Source of the DNA: JAAAPF01 sp046541805
GTDB taxonomy: Bacteria; Pseudomonadota; Alphaproteobacteria; Geminicoccales; Geminicoccaceae
Length of the DNA: 24,939 nucleotides
Direction of reading: 5' to 3'
Assembly: GCA_046541805.1 (NCBI GenBank)
Contig: JBKHCM010000035.1
Coordinates: 1 to 24,939 of the forward strand
This document shows, piece by piece, positions 22,914 to 24,939 of the stretch (the first letter of the stretch is position 1; every line of letters begins with the position of its first letter). The position numbers and the translations under genes are program-made. The notes beneath the pieces were generated by a model that had not been told where the DNA came from, did no database searches, and worked only from the letters and a program-made list of their open reading frames with translations.

Positions 22914-23648
22914 TCAGCGGGCCTCGGGGAGCAGGGTCGGAAAGCGCAGGAGCGACGACAGCGGCGCGGCGCGGCGCGACAGCAGCGGCAGGCCGAAGCT
23001 CGACGACAGCGGCGCGGCGCGGCGCGACAGCAATGGCAGCCCGAAGCTCGAGGCCCACACGCCCTTCTTGCTGGTCAAGAGCTTGAGCCCGAAGGTCGAG
23101 GACAGCGGCGCCGGCCCCTTGCTCAGCAGCTTGAAGAAGGACGACGGGAAGAACGTCGAGCTCGCCAGGGTGCCGATGGTGGCCTGGCCCCGGACGACGG
23201 GCGTCAGGCCGATCAAGCCCGACAGCGGCGCCGGACGGTTGCGCGCCAGCACCGGCAGACAGACCGCCGAAGAGAACGGCGTGCCGACGTTCCAGTCGTA
23301 GGGGTCCTCCGGCAACTCGATGTCGGTGTCGACCGGCGCGCAGGTCTCCATGATCTCGGCGGCCCGGCGGGCGTAGCCGAAGGCGGCCGGAACCACCACC
23401 AGCGAGCGGCCGCGCTGGACGCGCTCGGCGTAGATGTCGGCATGCTCTCCCATGAGCTGGCCGGCCTTGATGGCGGCGACGAGGCTGTCTCCGACGGGCG
23501 CGCCGCCGCCATCCTCGCCCTCGACGCCGCCCGCGCCCGGCGTCACCAGAAAGATCGAGCCTTCGGGATATCCATCCTCGACCAGCTTTCCGACGGCGTC
23601 GCGCGCCTTCTGCTGCGTATCGTAAATCCGCACAACCGAGTTTGCCAT
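22914..23648 (-). CDS. Unrecognised protein with 16-residue PLSSxFGLPLLSRRAA repeats, upstream of pucBA
   Basis: This protein has 244 aa and belongs to no named family I can recognise. Residues 1-100 (VVRIYDTQQKARDAVGKLVEDG, SIFLVTP, SLVVVPAAFG) form an alternating strand/helix domain, loosely like the YflT/GS17M stress-protein N-terminus, with a Gly/Glu-rich loop at 38-52. From about 123 onward come repeats of PLSSxFGLPLLSxxxA: 124-140, 141-156, 181-196, 197-212, 213-228 and a degenerate last one at 229-244, with a longer FF-rich insert at 157-180. Units 197-212 and 213-228 are nearly identical also in DNA. The repeats are hydrophobic with Arg/Lys at their ends and could lie along a membrane or pigment-protein surface. 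I chose the ATG at 23648 where the conserved-looking domain begins. It is co-oriented with puc and shares operator motifs with it. Confidence 0.75.
   Translation of the reverse strand: MANSVVRIYDTQQKARDAVGKLVEDGYPEGSIFLVTPGAGGVEGEDGGGAPVGDSLVAAIKAGQLMGEHADIYAERVQRGRSLVVVPAAFGYARRAAEIMETCAPVDTDIELPEDPYDWNVGTPFSSAVCLPVLARNRPAPLSGLIGLTPVVRGQATIGTLASSTFFPSSFFKLLSKGPAPLSSTFGLKLLTSKKGVWASSFGLPLLSRRAAPLSSSFGLPLLSRRAAPLSSLLRFPTLLPEAR
22965..23060 (-). repeat. 48-bp tandem repeat inside the repeat-protein gene
   Basis: Two consecutive 48-bp units differ at only about three positions and encode two copies of the 16-residue unit (SSFGLPLLSRRAAPLS register). The near-identity at DNA level shows recent duplication or repair by slippage, while older units are diverged. 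Boundaries are approximate. Confidence 0.7.
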
Positions 23649-23783
23649 GATGGCTCTCCAGCACAGTCCGCGCCAAGACGGGGCCGTGGCGACGCCGTCA
23701 AGCTGCGTCCCACGGTCGCATTTACACCATAGTCGCGACGGCCGGCCCACGAAAGGGCGGAGGAGTCCAACCCGACCATCGTC

Positions 23784-23817
23784 TGTCCATTTTAGTTGAC
23801 GTCAATCGATTTGGACA
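23784..23817. promoter_or_regulatory. 34-bp symmetric operator-like element upstream of the repeat-protein gene
   Basis: The element reads TGTCCA - 6 bases - TTGACGTCAA - 6 bases - TGGACA and is symmetric about 23800/23801, while the two 6-base spacers are not. It contains two overlapping TGTC-N10-GACG sites, one per strand, 23784-23801 (+) and 23800-23817 (-), the same form as the distal puc site. On the - strand TAAAAT (23794-23789) could be the -10 of the repeat-protein promoter with a weak -35 at TGTCCA, so the promoter would sit inside the operator. Confidence 0.55.
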
Positions 23818-23873
23818 CCGCAAAAGCGGTCCGGCGGGGTGGGCCGATAGGTGGTGATCGCAGCCGGGTGCGG

Positions 23874-24746
23874 TCAGAACCGGTCCAGGGGGATGCGCAG
23901 ATAGGAGGTGCCGTTGGCGTGCGGTGGCGGCTTGCGGCCGCCGCGGATGTTGATCTGCAGCGCGGCGAGCATGCGGTCGGGCAGCGGCAAGGTGGCGTCG
24001 CGCTCGGTGCGCAGGCGCACGTAGTCCGCCTTCGCGACCCCGCCCGCGAGATGCTTGTTGGTCTCGCGCTGTTGCTTCACCGTGCTCTCGCACAAGGGCT
24101 CGCGGCCGCCCGCGCCGTAGTCGTGGCCGACGAAGACGCGGGTGTCGTCGGGCAGCGCCAGGATGCGCTGGAGGCTGTCGTAGAGCTGGCCGGCGTCGCC
24201 GCCGGGGAAGTCCGCCCGGCTCGTCCCGCTGTCGGGCATCATCAGAGTGTCGTGGACGAAGGCGCAGTCGCCGATGACATAGGTGATCGAGGCCGAGGTG
24301 TGGCCCGGCGTGAACATCACCTGTGCCGAGAGCGCGCCGAGCGCGAAGCGGTCGCCGTCGTCGAACAGCCGATCCCATTGCGAGCCGTCGACGGGAAGGT
24401 CGTCGCCCAGAGCGTAGATGGCGCGCCAGAGCTCCTGCACCTCGCTCACCCGCCGGCCGATGGCGCGCGGCGCGCCGAGCGTCTGTTGGAGATAGGGCGC
24501 GGCGATGAGGTGATCGGCGTGGGGGTGGGTGTCGAGGATCCAGACGACGTCGAGGCCCTGCTCGGCGATGTAGGCCAAGACCGCGTCGGCGCTCTCGGTG
24601 CTGGTGCGGGCGTGGGCGGGATCGAAGTTCCAGACGACATCGATGGTCGCGGCCTGCTTCGTCGCCGGGTCGTGGACGACGTATTGCCAGCTGCCGGTGG
24701 CAGCGTCGTAGAAGGGCTTGACCACGGGGTGCGCGCCATCGGTCAT
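23874..24746 (-). CDS. MBL-fold hydrolase, ETHE1/persulfide dioxygenase-like
   Basis: This 290-aa metallo-beta-lactamase-fold protein has the metal motif DTHPHADH with H74, H76, D78 and H79. H149 is in TPGHTSAS, a metal-bridging acid lies near VHDTLMMPD, and H208 is in VGHDY. The GTSRADFPGGDAGQLYDSLQRIL block is typical of the ETHE1/Blh group, which oxidises glutathione persulfide to sulfite with one iron, unlike glyoxalase II. This could protect against sulfide-derived persulfide, plausible in a sulfide-exposed phototroph. The C-terminal tail NIRGGRKPPPHANG is also shared with Blh-type proteins. The ATG at 24746 has GGAGG five bases upstream; the frame above it is low-complexity. Confidence 0.87.
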   Translation of the reverse strand: MTDGAHPVVKPFYDAATGSWQYVVHDPATKQAATIDVVWNFDPAHARTSTESADAVLAYIAEQGLDVVWILDTHPHADHLIAAPYLQQTLGAPRAIGRRVSEVQELWRAIYALGDDLPVDGSQWDRLFDDGDRFALGALSAQVMFTPGHTSASITYVIGDCAFVHDTLMMPDSGTSRADFPGGDAGQLYDSLQRILALPDDTRVFVGHDYGAGGREPLCESTVKQQRETNKHLAGGVAKADYVRLRTERDATLPLPDRMLAALQINIRGGRKPPPHANGTSYLRIPLDRF

Positions 24747-24939
24747 CGGTGCCTCCGCTGACGGGCTCTTGCGCACGCGCAACGCTCGAAGAGCCGATCG
24801 GTTGCGGGCGCGCGAGCGCCGATCGGCGGCGCGACCCGGCGACGTCGCCGTGGCCGAATGCGACGTCGTGCCGCGGGCGGTGAGCGCGGTGCCGCCGCTC
24901 CCCACGGTGCGCCAGCCGGGGCGGACAAGGCCGCTCTCG
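24747..24939. other. Right-edge intergenic DNA with a short palindrome
   Basis: Nothing coding is supported. TTGCGC-AC-GCGCAA (24769-24782) is a perfect dyad, nested within GGCTCTT (24764-24770) and AAGAGCC (24789-24795), about 20-50 bases before the hydrolase start. It could be an operator or a leader stem. Confidence 0.3.

Noticed and set aside
22965..23060. CRISPR-like repeat
   Set aside because: The two units are adjacent, in frame and coding, with no spacers.
22914..23301. + strand frame with periodic Asp-Ser-Gly-Ala repeats
   Set aside because: It is the antisense image of the 16-residue repeat; the - strand frame has the start region, a folded N-terminal domain and a terminator.
22757..23817. 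FNR-type site as an alternative reading of TTGACGTCAA or the puc dyads
   Set aside because: FNR needs TTGAT-N4-ATCAA spacing; the half-sites here have no 4-base gap of that form.

Overview
The window is very GC-rich DNA, densely coding with short gaps. It most likely comes from a purple phototrophic alphaproteobacterium, probably salt-tolerant. The phototrophy evidence is an LH2 antenna operon (pucB, pucA, a PucC-family carrier). The salt evidence is a complete three-gene set for the osmolyte N-acetylglutaminylglutamine amide (NAGGN). Lineage below class is not decided by what I can see. There are no rRNA genes, CRISPR arrays or insertion sequences that I can recognise, and I saw no tRNA.

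Layout. (1) 183-3634, + strand: an amino-acid degradation operon. It holds diaminopropionate ammonia-lyase, an N-carbamoyl-D-amino acid hydrolase, a half-length remnant of a 2-hydroxychromene-2-carboxylate isomerase and a D-2-hydroxyacid dehydrogenase, joined by ATGA overlaps. (2) 3638-4624, - strand: an EamA-type exporter, followed by about 0.6 kb without a recognisable gene. (3) 5241-7812, + strand: a cobalamin riboswitch, a tiny SD-led ORF, a 93-aa unknown, cobW and a DUF1289 fusion protein. (4) 8226-15088, - strand: the NAGGN genes asnO, ngg and an M42-type peptidase, followed by an M24-fold protein that has lost its metal ligands and a nitrilase-superfamily amidase. (5) 15457-17957, + strand: a cyanide-insensitive-type cytochrome bd oxidase (cydA, cydB and a 35-aa small subunit). 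(6) 17958-18673: a decayed tartrate/isopropylmalate-type dehydrogenase. (7) 18674-20095, + strand: a sodium:alanine-type symporter. (8) 20132-22528, - strand: the puc operon pucB-pucA-pucC with a peptide deformylase gene behind it. (9) 22914-23648, - strand: an unrecognised 244-aa protein with a 16-residue repeat, directly upstream of pucBA. (10) 23874-24746, - strand: an ETHE1/persulfide-dioxygenase-like metallo-hydrolase.

The most interesting part is 20.1-23.8 kb. The repeat-protein gene and the puc operon each have TGTC-N10-GAC(G/A)-type dyads in their probable promoters, resembling the PpsR/CrtJ consensus. This suggests that an undescribed protein is co-regulated with the antenna. The deformylase in the same operon may matter because the alpha-subunit N-terminus is a pigment ligand in known LH2. 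B12-controlled cobW fits a bacteriochlorophyll maker, and cytochrome bd fits life at low oxygen.
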